A stretch of 64,000 nucleotides of DNA from Pyropia haitanensis (taxonomy: Eukaryota; Rhodophyta; Bangiophyceae; Bangiales; Bangiaceae). The stretch's first letter is position 1, and every line of letters starts with the position of its first letter. Below the pieces are notes generated by a model. That model was not told the origin of the DNA and made no database searches. It was given only the letters and a program-made list of their open reading frames with translations. This document shows positions 32,597 to 43,609 of the stretch, piece by piece. The stretch is from contig SDUX01000002.1 of NCBI GenBank assembly GCA_008729055.1, positions 1,492,496-1,556,495 of the forward strand, read 5' to 3'. A program made the translations under genes and the position numbers.

Positions 32597-35500
32597 CTAA
32601 GGTGGAGCAGCGGCAGGCGCAGCAGCAACTTCACGCTCGCGCGCCGCGTCCGCAGCCATGGTAGCCGCCACTGAAGCCGCCCGTTCCTCCCGCTTTCGCA
32701 GGTCCCTCCAATGAAGCCCGCACGCTGCAGCCCCGACAGCCCGACACACAGCCCACCCAGAAACGACAGCGCACCGCCCAAAACGCCAAGGAGCGCCGAC
32801 ACCCAGGCGCGAAAGGTCGCATGTTAGCGCACGCCCATCCGGCAGGGACGCCAAGCAGGGAGTCGGCCTCACGGCAGACGTCGCCACTAATCCGCGCCGA
32901 ACAGAGACTTGCTCCCTTACCAGACCCTCCTTCCTCCGCTCGCCCTCCCCCAGCAAACGTACCGTTGCAAAGCGTCGCCCTCCCGGCAGGCCCAGGCCGG
33001 TGGCAGGGGGTAGTGCTCGTCCCACACCGCTGACAATTCCACGGCGGCTTGGCCTTGCGCTGGGACGACCGCGGCGTAGGGACCTCCACCACCGGCTCTG
33101 CGACGACGGCAGGGGCCGCCGCAGCCGCGGCGACAGCCGGCGCCCGAGACTCGTTGGCAGCCACCTCGGCGGCCATCTCCTCCCGGAGCAGTTGGTGCCT
33201 CCAGTTCATCCCACACTCTGGAATCCAAGGCGCCCCACACTCATCCACCCGATGACACGGACACACAATACACCACCAACGAGCAGGCATGGTGGGAACG
33301 CAGACCAGAACGACAGTGGCGCCCAATGTCAGTCTGCAAACGCTCCTCCACAGCGTCGACTCTCAAGGGAGGGCACAGGCCCCGCTCCACAGAAACCAAT
33401 CCCAGCGCTACCCACCACCCCCTCTCCCCCCTGCGTTGGCCATCCTCCCCCCGCCCCTACTATCCAAAAAAAAACAAAAAAACGCACCGTTGCAAAGCGT
33501 CTGGTTCCCGCTCGGCCCCGCACGGCGGCAAACCGTTTCGGAAGTACCACACTGCGCACACCGCCACGGGTCCCCAATCTCCCGCGCTACAGCTGCGGTG
33601 GCAGCGGTCACCGTCTCCAACGCAGCGTCTGCATCCGAGACGGCGGCCAGCTGCACCCGCATCTGCTCGTCCCTCCACTTGAGCCCACAAGCTGTACTCC
33701 GCCGGCCGCCACCCACGCATCCACCCCACATACACACACAGGCACACCGCGCCACCCACACAGGCGCAAAGACGAAGCGCATGGGCGAAACGTGTGGATA
33801 GAGGTCCGTTAGAATCTAGCGCGCGACAAGAGTGGACAGCCATGAGCAGTCCGCGGGATGCAAGTCCACCAAAAAAACAAGCGGAGAGGCCCTCCCACCA
33901 GCACCCCTGACCCCCTCCTCCACCGCGCCCCCCTCTACAACGTACCATTGCAAAGCGTGCCCATCCCGCCTGGCCCAGGGCGGTGGCAAAACATGTCGCG
34001 CGACGAGCAATGCTGGCACTGCCACGGCTCTGTCGCCCCCCGCTCTGGGGCGACCTGGGCAGTGGCAGCGGCGGCCGCTGCGTCATCCAGCTGCTTCTGC
34101 ACGGCGGCAGCTGCCACAGCGACATCCGTGTCCAGCGCAGCCTCGGCAGCGCGCGCAGCCTGCCGCTTCTCCCGCTTCAGCTGATCCTTCCACCGCAGCC
34201 CACACGCTGCAGCGTCGAGTATCACGCAACCGCCCGACCGCGTGCCCGACCGCGCGCCCGACCGGCAAACCATGCCAGTACCGCGCAAAGGAGACAACCA
34301 AAAGCACGCGGGGAGGGGATATCCGTCAGTCGCCAGCCTCTCCGTGATAAAGGCCACCCGGCCGCCCACTCACGAAAGAGAAGCCAACAGCAGCACCTCC
34401 CCGCACTCACTCATCATGGACAGCCCCCCAAAGAGCAGCCCACCCCCCCTGTCACCAACCACTTCCCCCCCTCGTACCATACCCCCCTCTGACGACAGCG
34501 TACCATTGCAGAGCGTCGATCTCCCGCCCGGCCCCGAACGACGACAGGTGGTGGACGTGACAGTGCACCGCAGGCATTCCCACGGCTCAGATGCCTTCCG
34601 AGAGGTGGCAGGGAAAGGGGCAGCAGCGGCGGCTACCGGCTGCGCGGGAGCCACGTCGGCAACGTCGGCCGCCGGCTCGTACACAGCGTCTGCATTCGAG
34701 ACAGCGGCCAGCTGTTGCTGCATCTGCTCGTCCCTCCACTTGAGGCCACAAGCTGCATCCCATACGGCCGCCCCACCGCGTGCAGCCCATCGAACAAACC
34801 GTGCCACCATCGGACAGATGCAAAATGGGAGAGCAGAGGAGCAACGCTCGGCAAACATGACCGTCAGTGGCTGCCACGCTGCAAGCGCGCCCGACCACGA
34901 TGAGGCAGCATTCCGACAGCCAGTTGCACAATTGCCACACCACCAGAACAGCAACACACTCGCTCCGCCGCTCTCCAAGCTCCCAGCCCCCCCCCAGCAA
35001 GCTCCCCACCACCCCCATCGCCCACCAACCATACCATTGCACAGTGTGCCCATCCCACCTGGCCCAGGGCGGTGGCAAAACATGTCGCGGGACGAGCAAT
35101 GCTGGCACTGCCACGCCCCTGTCACTGCCCGGTCCGTCGCGGGTTGCGAGGCGGCCGCCGCCATCGACTCATCCAGCTGCTTCTGCACCGCGGCAGCCGC
35201 CACAGCGACGTCCGTATCCAGGGCAGAATCCGCAGCGCGCGCAGCCTCCCGCCGCTCCCGCTTCAGCTGGTCCTTCCACTTCAACCCACAGGCTGCAGCC
35301 TCAGGCGCCACACGCCAGACCATTCATTCAACCGCCCACCATCCGCCCATTCATCCATGAATCCGTCCAGCCAGCCATCCATTCGTCCAAACCAAAGACA
35401 AACAATCGCTTCTCCAACGAGGCGGAGCAGAGCGGACAAGGAGGAAGCCACGAGTAAAGCAGAATGTCCGTCAGAAGAGGGCTCCACCGCGAGAGAGACT

Positions 35501-38500
35501 GTACAGGACTGCAGCCAGGCCCCCACAGGCGGAGAAACAAGGCAGTGCGTCCTCGCACACAGCAAGCAAAGGAAGAAGAAAGCGGCAACCGCCGCCCACG
35601 CACGTCCCAGCTGCCGGACAGTCACATACCGTTACAAAGCGTCTTCTTCCCGTTCGGTCCGTTGCGCTTGCACGGCGTGTAGGCCACGCCGCACCGCAGA
35701 CAGCTCCACGGCTCCTGCGCGGCAGCGGCGGCCGCGGCGGCGTCAGCCGCCTCTGACGGAGCCTCTGCCGGCCACTGCTCCTGCGGCTGCTCGTCCCTCC
35801 ACTTGACACCACAGCCTGCAAGCGCCGAGCGTCCCCCACCCGCCCGCCCCATCCCCGCCACCCACAAACGCCACCGCCACCCGAGACGCAGCGGAGGTAG
35901 GCACGGCCAAAACAACAGCGATTCAAGGTGATCGTCAGCGACAAGTCCGTGAGCCAACTCTGGCCCCTCCCGTCCCCCCCACCCCTCCCGTACGCCCCCC
36001 CAGCAGACGTACTGTTGCACAGCGTTCCCATGCCGCCCGGGCCCGGCCGGTGGCAAAAGGAGTCGGACGTGCCGCACTGCTGGCACTGCCACGCGCCTGA
36101 AACCGCCTGCTCCACAACCTCCTGTGCCGTCCCAGCAGCCGCTGCAGCGTCCGTCTCCATGGCCACGTCCCTATTAGACGTGCCGGCCAGGTGCTCCCGC
36201 ACCTGCTCAGCCGTCCAAGTCAGGCCACACACTACAATCCCAACCGCCCCGACGCCGCCCGCCCCAGTCCCAAAAAAACAAACGAACACCGCGCGCCGGC
36301 AAGCGCAACAGGGTCACAGTGGCAACCAAATGATCGTCAGCACGTGCGTTGCCTTGCACACCAACACACAGAGTACAGCAGCGCACAAGGGGCGGCCAGT
36401 CCACCGGCTGCCACTTGTCCAAACGGTGCAAAAGAGCAGGCGACCCCCCCTTTTCAAAAACCCCCCAGCCATCCCTGGCACCCCCCCGCTCTACCGCAAG
36501 TCCACCATCTCTCCCCACCGCAAACGTACCTTCGCACCGCTCCCCGTTTCCGCCTAGCCTCACGCGGGGGCTAGGCAAGTCGGGTGTGGCGCACTGAGGG
36601 CACCACCAGGGGTCCGCCCCGCCAAGCTCGGACGAGTGCTCGGACGCCGTGTCTGCCATGGCAAGAGGCCCGGCCGCCGCGTTGCCGGCGGCCGGCGGCT
36701 GCGCGGCGGGGGCGGCGGACGCGGCGGCGGGGCGGGGGAGCGGCGTCGCCCCGTCGGCAGACGCCCCCACCGGCGGCGGCGGCGCCGGCCCCGCCGCCGC
36801 CGCGTCGAGCGCGGGGCTGCCCGACGGGGCGGGGGAGTCGGCGGCGGCCACCACCTCTGCAGCGGCCGCCTGTGCCTCTGCAGTGGCGGCAGACACCGCA
36901 GCCGCCGCGAGCACCGCGCCGTCGGCAGCCTCCTGTGCCGGCGGGGGGGAGGCCCCAGCGGCGGGCGCCGCCGCCGCGCCGTCGGCAGCCGCCTCTGCGG
37001 GCGGTGGCGCGGGCGCAGCGGCAGGCGCCTGGCCGGTACCGTCGGCAGCCGCTGCTGCGGGTGGGGGGGAGGACGCGGCGGAGGACGCGGCGGCACGCGC
37101 AGGCGGCGTGGCCATCACCAGCCGGGGGTCGTTCCGCAGCGCCGCCGCCCGCTCCTCCCGCTTTTGCTCGTCCCGCCACTTCAGCCCGCACGCTGCGACG
37201 CCAACGACACCCCACGTCCGCCCGTCCCGCGCGGACCACACACCGCCGTACAGCCATCGTGGGGACGCGCGGAGCACAACCAGGAGCACAGCAAAGGAGA
37301 CGGCGTGCGTCAGCGCACGCTCCACCACAAAGGGTGACCCACCCACCGCGCGGCAGCCCGCCACCCCACAGCCCCTTCCCGCCGCATCCCCCCCGCGCAC
37401 GTACCATTGCACAGCGTGCCCTTCCCCCCCGGCCCCGGCCGGTGACACGGGGTGACACACTTGAGGCACCGCTGGCACCGCCACGAGCCCGTCGCGCCCC
37501 GCAGCGACGCGCGCCCACGCGGGAGCCCCCGCTGCCGCTCAATGGCGGGCCCAAGGGCGGTCGCGACGGCACCGCCGAGCCCCGCCGCCCCCGCCCGCTG
37601 GCCGCCCCAGCCGCCCCCGCCGGCCTGCACGTACGCGTCATCCGCAGCAGACGACGCGGCCGACGCGTCACCGGCAGGGGCGGCGGCAAAGGCGGCCGCC
37701 TCCTCCCGCAGCTGCTCGTCCCGCCACCTGATCCCACACGCTGCGGGCGCCGCGCCGCGCAGCCGGGCAAGCGCAGCCGGGTCCAGGCGGGAATGCCAGC
37801 GACAAAAAGAGAGAAGCCGCCGGTCAGTGCCTGCCGCGGCGGCGCCACCCACACGCACCCAAACCGCACGCCGCATCCCCCCCTACGCCCACACACACAC
37901 GCCCCGTCGCGAGGTCGTCCCAATCCCCCCCCCCCCGCCCCCAAAACGCATCCGCCCCCTCCCCCCCCCCCCAATCCCACACGCCCACCACCGTCCATAC
38001 CATTGCACAGGGTGCCCCTGCCGGCCGGCCCCGGGCGCTGACAAAACGTGTCGCGGGTGCCGCAGTGCTGGCACCACCACTGGGCGGCCCTGGCCGGCGC
38101 GGGTAGGCCCCCTGCCGCCGCCGCCGCCGCCGCCGCCGCCGGGGCGGCGGGCACCCGCGACCACGGCGCCGCCGCCGCCGCGGCAGCGGGCACCCGCGAC
38201 CACCCCGCCGCCGCCGCCGACGGCGCCGCCGCCGCGGCGGCGGGCACCCGCGACCACCCCGCCGCCGCCGCCGACGGCGCCGCCGCCGCCGCCGGGGCGG
38301 CGGGCACCCGCGACCACCCCGCCGCCGCCGCCGACGGCGGCGCCGCCGCCGCCGGGGCGGCGGGCACCCGCGACCATGGCGCCGCCGCCGACGGCGCCGC
38401 CGCTGCGGCGGCGGGCACCCGCGACCACCCCGCCGCCGCCGCCGACGGCGCCGCCGCCGCCGCGGCGGCGGCTGGCACCCGCGGCCACGCCGGCGGCGCC

Positions 38501-38561
38501 GCGGCGGCGGCGTGCGGCGGCGGCCACGCCCCCCCCCCCCCCCCCCCCCGCCCCCCCCCCC

Positions 38562-38592
<31 letters not shown>

Positions 38593-39304
38593 CGCCTCGG
38601 CGGCGGCCGCCTCGAGCACCGCCGCGTCCGCGGCGGCGGCCGCGGCGCGGCGGCGGGCGGCCGCGGCGGCCGCGGCGAGCGCGTCGGGGCCCATCGGGGG
38701 GGCCACCCCCGCCCCCGCCGCGGCCCGCGCGGCGGCCAGCCGCTCCGCCCGCCCCTGCGGGTCCCGCCACATGCTGCCGGCCGACGCTCGGCCGCCGCCG
38801 CCGCCGCCGCCGCCGCCGCGGCGGGTCGCGGGCCACCACGCACCGCCGGCGGCTGCGCCGCAGACGCCCACGCCGCCGCGGCGGCAGCAGAGCCGCGCCA
38901 CGGGCAGCCGGCGGCAAACGGCACACGGCGGTTGGCAAGAGGAGAGCGTGGGCGTCAGCGTGTGTGCACCGCCGCGGGGGGGTTAACGGCCGCCGGGAGG
39001 CCACACGCGCCGCGGGGGCCACCCCATCCACACGCCCGCCGGCCGGCGCCGCCCCCGCGCCCACCACACCACACCCCCCCCCCCCCGGCGTCGCCGTCCT
39101 CCCCAAGGCAAACGTACCTTTGCACAGCGTCGCCCGCCCGTCTGGTCCCAGCACGCGACAAGTCGTCCCTGCCGTGCCGCACCGCGAGCAGCGCCAGGAG
39201 GGTGGCGTCGGTCGGGACGCGGGCGTAGCGCGGGCCGAGCACCGTCGCCCGCCGCCGGGCGCGAGCTGGTGGCGCGCGCGCCCTCCCCCCCCCCCTCCCC
39301 CCAT
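32597..39304 (-). CDS. Eleven-finger GATA-like zinc finger protein, 12 exons
   Basis: Minus-strand exons: 39304-39118, 38786-38001, 37740-37405, 37192-36530, 36231-36013, 35815-35630, 35292-35035, 34752-34504, 34206-33946, 33691-33488, 33217-32963, 32724-32597. Each exon ends with a half finger (for example WQCQHCSSRDMFCHRPGP then GTLCN) and the next starts with the other half (CGLKWRDEQ). Splicing makes C-x2-C-x18-L-C-N-A-C-G-L-x-W, the spacing of plant-type GATA fingers. All eleven introns (197-344 bp) split the codon of the residue between CN and CG, in phase 1. The GATA core TPLWR is replaced by x-x-C-H-R-P, so DNA recognition may differ. The first finger (LCK, second half damaged) and the fourth are degenerate. 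Linkers are Ala-rich with possible coiled coil. The final residues are REREVAAAPAAAPP. The start is uncertain: the frame stays open upstream to an ATG at 39712. Nuclear or nucleic-acid binding is inferred. Confidence 0.8.
33218..35292 (-). repeat. Tandem duplication of a two-exon module inside the finger gene
   Basis: Exons 35292-35035 and 34752-34504 correspond in order to exons 34206-33946 and 33691-33488. The first pair shares KWKDQLKRE then ALDTDVAVAAAAVQKQLD and WQCQHCSSRDMFCHRPGPGG; the second pair shares the start CGLKWRDEQM and LAAVSxADA. Introns fall at equivalent places. This is a block duplication of roughly 1 kb. Confidence 0.8.
36481..36610 (-). other. Degenerate finger 4 of the GATA-like array
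   Basis: Reads PWWCPQCATPDLPSPRVRLG then NGERCEG at the exon end 36530. The first Cys pair is kept, but CHRPGP has become SPRVRLG and LCN has become RCE. The second half (VCGLTWTAEQ, from 36231) keeps its Cys. Confidence 0.65.
37999..38100 (-). other. GATA-like finger 2, first half, with exon end at 38001
   Basis: Reads WWCQHCGTRDTFCQRPGP then GRGTLCN and G, followed by donor GTATGG. The second half, ACGIRWRDEQLREE, begins at 37740 after a CAG acceptor. It is a representative intact finger with both Cys pairs. Confidence 0.8.
38140..38515. repeat. Minisatellite of about 60 bp within the second exon of the finger gene
   Basis: Around seven tandem copies of a unit reading GWSRVPAAAAAAPSAAAA on the minus strand. 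Individual copies differ in the length of the GCC tract. It expands the linker between fingers 1 and 2. Confidence 0.85.
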
Positions 39305-39810
39305 CCCGCGCGAGGCGTTGGCGCGCACGGTGGCAAAAAAAAAAAAAAAAACAGGACGAGCCCGGCAAGAGGTCACCCTCGACCAATGAACGATCGAGCT
39401 GATGGGGCCGGGGTGTTTGCTGGATGGTTCAAACCAATATTCGACGCCCCTCCCAGGCGGTGTGATTGCCGCTGGGATGCAATCGGCCGACTCGTTCCAG
39501 TGCCACACGGCCATGTACAATCGGGTCGGACTCAAACCCCAAACGACGGCGGCGCAGCATGCGTGCAACAACGGGTTGAGGGGACTACTTGCTCTTAGTG
39601 GGAGCGCTAGCATTGTGCATTTTACAAAGTGTAGAAAAGCGATGCTGTTGTTGTCGAGAAATCGTGCGCACTCAAGGTCTGAGCCAATGAGGCGTCCCTC
39701 TGTGTCGACCATGATCAACAGCAGGGTGCTACTTTCAGGTGTTTCGTTAGAACAAGGAGGCCCGATCGAACCGTACAGTACACGATGTCCATCATCGAGG
39801 GTGGGCTATA
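39305..39810 (-). other. AT-richer island with an open frame; possible upstream exon of the finger gene
   Basis: Markedly lower G+C than the flanks. On the minus strand a frame continuous with the first finger exon reads PTLDDGHRVLYGSIGPPCSN, then LLLIMVDTEGRLIGSDLECA and RFLDNNSIAFLHFVKCTM, which has the balanced composition of real protein. It is preceded by an acceptor-like AATATAG near 39809. An A/T run of 18 at 39334-39351 interrupts it as polyphenylalanine. The plus strand is also open over much of the island. Either it is an N-terminal part of the finger protein or a relict element. I recognise no family. Confidence 0.35.
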
Positions 39811-40052
39811 TTCCCGTCTAGTCGTCCTACGATCGATCGTCACTGCGCATCGCCTCTTCCACCCTCCGCCCGCATTCATCAGGCTTCCGCGTACATCCCC
39901 TCATATTGTTGACGCACCGTGAGGCCCCACCTACTCCCCACCTGATCCCATCTTTCCCTCCCCCTACGCCTGTTCACCGCTCTAGGTGCCGTCCCCCCAG
40001 CGAGCACGCAGTCGCGCCCTCCTCCCCCCTCGCATCCCCTCTCATCCCCACG
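39811..40052. other. Upstream region of the PPOX-like gene
   Basis: Pyrimidine-rich leader running into the ATG at 40053, without an evident additional gene. Confidence 0.3.
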
Positions 40053-40709
40053 ATGCCCCCTCCTCCACCCCTCCCGCCCTGGCGCGCGCCGCTGGCGGCG
40101 GCGATAGCCGCGTGCACCGGCCCGCTGCCGTCGGTGGGCGCCCTCGCGACGGTCACCGCCGCGGGCACCCCCGCGGTGCGCAGCGTCAATGTGCGCGGGT
40201 GGCCCGAGCCGTCCACCTACACCTTTATCAGCGACGGGCGGTCGGCCAAGGCGGCGGAGCTGGCCGCGACCGCCGCGACCGAGCTGTGCTTCCACTTCCC
40301 CGACACCCGCGAGCAGTACCGCCTGTCTGGGGAGGCGGTGGTGTTGGGTCCGGCGCCGCCGGGGGAGGCGGGTGGGGGCGGCGGAGGGGGGGGAGCGGCG
40401 GCTTGCGGCAACGACGGCGCGCGCCCCGGCGGTGCCCGCTCGACGGCGTGGCGGGGCCTGGCTGCCGGCGCCCGCGAGTGGTTCTTTTGGGGGCCCCCCG
40501 GCGCGCCGCTGGGCACCGGCCGCCCGTCGGCGGATGCGGCGCGGGAGGGGGTGGCGGCGGACACGCCGCCCGACGCGTTTGTGGTGGTGGAGGTGCAGGT
40601 GGTCCGCGCGGAGCGGCTGCAGCTGGGCGTCACCCCTTTTGTGCGCACGGTGTACGAGGCAGGGCAGGGGGAGGAAGGGGGGTGGTCTGTCGTAGAGGTC
40701 AACCCGTGA
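40053..40709 (+). CDS. Pyridoxamine 5'-phosphate oxidase-like FMN-binding split-barrel protein (Alr4036 type)
   Basis: A 218-residue intronless frame. The ATG at 40053 (ACGATGC) gives MPPPPPLPPWRAPLAAAIA; the in-frame sequence upstream is Pro/Ser-rich and judged leader. Family marks in order: ALATVTAAGTPAVRSVNVRG, TYTFISDGRSAKAAELAATA, then ATELCFHFPDTREQYRLSG, and after a Gly-rich insertion WRGLAAGAREWFFWGPPGAP. The C-terminal segment FVVVEVQVVRAERLQLG and WSVVEVNP closes the barrel. The pattern RSxK..(E)LCFHFP..REQ(Y)RLSG is typical of the Alr4036/PF12766 branch present in cyanobacteria and plants. It probably binds FMN; whether it oxidises pyridoxamine phosphate or another substrate is unknown. 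Confidence 0.85.
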   Translation: MPPPPPLPPWRAPLAAAIAACTGPLPSVGALATVTAAGTPAVRSVNVRGWPEPSTYTFISDGRSAKAAELAATAATELCFHFPDTREQYRLSGEAVVLGPAPPGEAGGGGGGGGAAACGNDGARPGGARSTAWRGLAAGAREWFFWGPPGAPLGTGRPSADAAREGVAADTPPDAFVVVEVQVVRAERLQLGVTPFVRTVYEAGQGEEGGWSVVEVNP

Positions 40710-41497
40710 GGGTTTGGGCGAGTGGGTCAGGGGGGGGGAGGGTGGAGGGGAGGGGAGTGCCAAGGGCGCGTGGCACTGCAGCGGGTGCCCAGTCGCGTCG
40801 ACGCAAGGGGGCACTTGGGCGCGTACCAGTGCTGCTGAGAGAGATGTAGGGGATGGCTGTTGTACGTCAGAGGTGGTGGCCGTGGCGACCGTGGCAGTGG
40901 TGGGTCCCCGTGGCACCTGCCGGCGCGACAGGCTGCGCCCGGCAAAGAGCATGGTCACTGTGAGACGGTTGTTTTCTGGCTGGGAGGGGGCGGCGTGGAA
41001 CAACATGGGCGCGCTCCACGGTACGATTGTGCCATGGGGTTGGCCGGGGGAGGCTGGCTACCGTAGTCAAGCGCGTCGTTGGTCCAGGCGGGGGGGTGTT
41101 TCGGTGGCCGCTATCCCTCTGTTGCTGCAGCTATGGCCCATCGTCGGTAACCGCACGATGGCTGCTGACAGCTCGTGATCCGCGTCGCTTCTAATTTCGT
41201 AGCCAAGTCCACGACCGCCAGCACCTATTCTATTGTCTGCTGTGCCGTAGCCGGGCCCATTGCTGCTGTGGTTGGTGTGCCGGCCGCCCCTTCGTGCTGC
41301 TCACCGCCCCGCACGTGCCATTTGTCGCGGTGCGGCGGTGCGCTGTGGACCTCCGCCCCTAGCGCGCTCCCTGTTGGTGCTTGCCCCCCGCTCGCCTGCT
41401 TGGGACACGTTGCTTCCTCACCGTTGTCATTTGCCGGTGCGCTGCTCCCTCGCCGGTCGGCCGCGTCTGGTCCCCGGCCCTGGGGCGGGCGGGCCCC
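40710..41497. other. Intergenic between PPOX-like and ERGIC3
   Basis: Composition is less extreme here. No frame has recognisable content; it presumably contains the 3' end of the PPOX-like gene and the promoter of ERGIC3. Confidence 0.45.
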
Positions 41498-43598
41498 ATG
41501 GACGTGCTGCGCTCGGTCAGCCGCCGCGTCCGCTCTGCGGACGCTTTCCCCAAGACCCTCGATGACTTTCGTGTAAAGACGGCCAGTGGGGGCTTTGTGT
41601 CGGTCGCGGCGCTGCTTATCATCTCCGTCCTGGTGCTGTCCGAGACATCTACGTTCCTGTCCCCCGAACGGACGGTCAACATTTCGGTCGATGACGTTCG
41701 CAACGAGACGCTGCAGATCTACATCAATGTGGACTTTCCTCGGCTCAACTGTGACGTCATTGGCGTGGACGCCTTGGATGGTACGCTTGTGCCCCGACGC
41801 GCAGCGCCTTTGGTCCCACCGGCCATCTCGTTTGCTGCAGTGGGGCGTCGGCGAACCGCCGGGTGTGTGCTGGTGGGGTGCCCGCGCGAAGGCGGGAAGG
41901 TGCCTGCTCAGCTCAGACGGAGTGGTGGCAGCGAAGGGGGAGTGCGTCTGCTGCTGGGTTTGTCTTTGCTGCTGGACACGCGTCGCCTGACAAGTGTTTC
42001 TTGCGGTCTCTGCTCTTTGCCTTTTTTTTTTTTGCTGTCCTTTGCATCTCTTTCCCTTGTCGGTGAGTGTGATTTGGCTTTGGCTGTTGCAGAGTCGGGC
42101 AACATGCAGCTTGAGATAACCAACCACATGTACAAGACTCGACTCGACCTGTCTGGTAAGGTCATCCGCGGGGACAAGAAGAAGCGCGTGGAGCGCAACC
42201 CGGTGCGGCCAGCGGTGCCAGCTGTCAAGCAGGCCGAGCTCCCGCCTGGTTACTGCGGCAGCTGTTATGGTGCGGCACCAGAGGTATGTCCCGCTCGACG
42301 TGCTTGCATGGAGGCTCTCTGCAAGTTGTCCCAGAGCTGTGTATTCACTGCTTGGTGGGGGGGAGGTTGTGGTCGCTGCGTGTATTGGTGGAAGAGGTGC
42401 TTGCCTGCTGGCTTCTTGCGTACTCACTCACGAGTGTGTGAAGTGGTGGCCTGGGTGTGTTGTTGGCGCTTCCCGTTTTCCACCTTTTGGTTTCGCAGTC
42501 AGTCTGTTGCAACACATGCAACGCTGTGAAAGAGGCCTATGAGAAGCGTGGCTGGTTGCTGACAGACCTTGAAGGAGTGGAGCAGTGCGCGCGGGAGGGA
42601 GTCAAGACGCTGGCGCCCGCGGAGTATGACCCAACCGAGGGATGCAACGTGAAGGGCTACATCGAGGTGCTCAAGCTGTCGGGCAAGTTCCACTTGGTAC
42701 GCTGGCTCGCATTGTGGGCTCACGACTTGGTTTCGCGACTGGTAATATCCGCCCCCTGCGCCGATTGTCTGGACGTGTGCAATGGTGTGCCTTTTGTTAC
42801 GCAGCTTCTGACCGGGTTTTTGCTGGGCTTTGAATGCTCTCATCCCGTGTGACACCGTGTTTTTTTTCTGCCAACAGACGCCAGGCCACAGTGTTGCTTG
42901 GAAAGGCCACAACCTTCACGATATGAGCGTCTTCCGTAATCGGCAGCTGGACCTGAGCCATACCATTCGGTCGCTGTCGTTTGGGGCGGCCTACCCTGGC
43001 CAGAAGAACCCCCTGGATGGTACGGTCAAGTCCCTTCCCGCGGAGCAGTCGATGGGTCAACATGAGTACTTCATCAAGCTGGTCCCAACGACGTACAAGA
43101 AGGCTCGAGGGCGGTCCCTCAAGACCAACCAGGTATGTGCAACTGAGCATGTGCCGTGCTGTCTTGCAGGCGGGGTCCGTTGCTTGCGTCTTTTGGCTTG
43201 TGTTTTGATTGTGTGTTGCATTCTGCCTCAGCGTGCTCTGAATGTTTCGTGCAGGCTTCTCACTGCTGTGCTTCTTGGGGTTGCACTGCCCGTCGTCCGT
43301 GCTTGTTGTTTCTCCCCTCGGTTTTACCTCTTCCTCGCGACAGTATTCGGTGACAGAGTTCTTCAGGCCGAGCGACCCCAACAAGGACGGGCAGCTGCTC
43401 CCTGGGGTTTTTGTGTTTTATGAACTCTCCCCCATTCGTGTGGAGTATGAGGACAAGCGCCGCTCCTTTCCTCACTTCCTCGTTCAGCTCTCTGCCATTG
43501 TTGGGGGCGTCTGGGCTATGGCTGGCATGGTGGATACGGGCATCTTCCATGGCGCCCGCGTACTGCGAGAGAAGAGGGGTCTGGGCAAGCACATTTAA
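41498..43598 (+). CDS. ERGIC3: ERGIC3/Erv46 cargo receptor subunit, five exons
   Basis: Exons 41498-41780, 42093-42283, 42499-42696, 42878-43132 and 43344-43598 join in phase to 393 residues, the usual Erv46 length. It starts MDVLRSVSRRVRSADAFPKT, then LDDFRVKTASGGFVSVAALL as the first membrane span. Luminal marks are YINVDFPRLNCDVIGVDALD, ESGNMQLEITNHMYKTRLD, the Cys cluster YCGSCYGA ... SVCCNTCNAVKEAYEKRGW and GCNVKGYIEVLKLSGKFH. Later come DLSHTIRSLSFG, YFIKLVPTTYKK and YSVTEFFRP. The second span is FPHFLVQLSAIVGGVWAMAG near the C-terminus. Introns start GTACGC, GTATGT, GTACGC and GTATGT and end in CAG. Known role: with ERGIC2/Erv41, retrieving ER proteins through COPI/COPII vesicles. The stop TAA is followed directly by an A run. 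Confidence 0.95.
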
Positions 43599-43609
43599 AA
43601 AAAAACACT

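Noticed and set aside
40717..41178. Plus-strand frame downstream of the PPOX-like gene
   Set aside because: Mixed composition but no family features, and it probably covers 3' flank and promoter.
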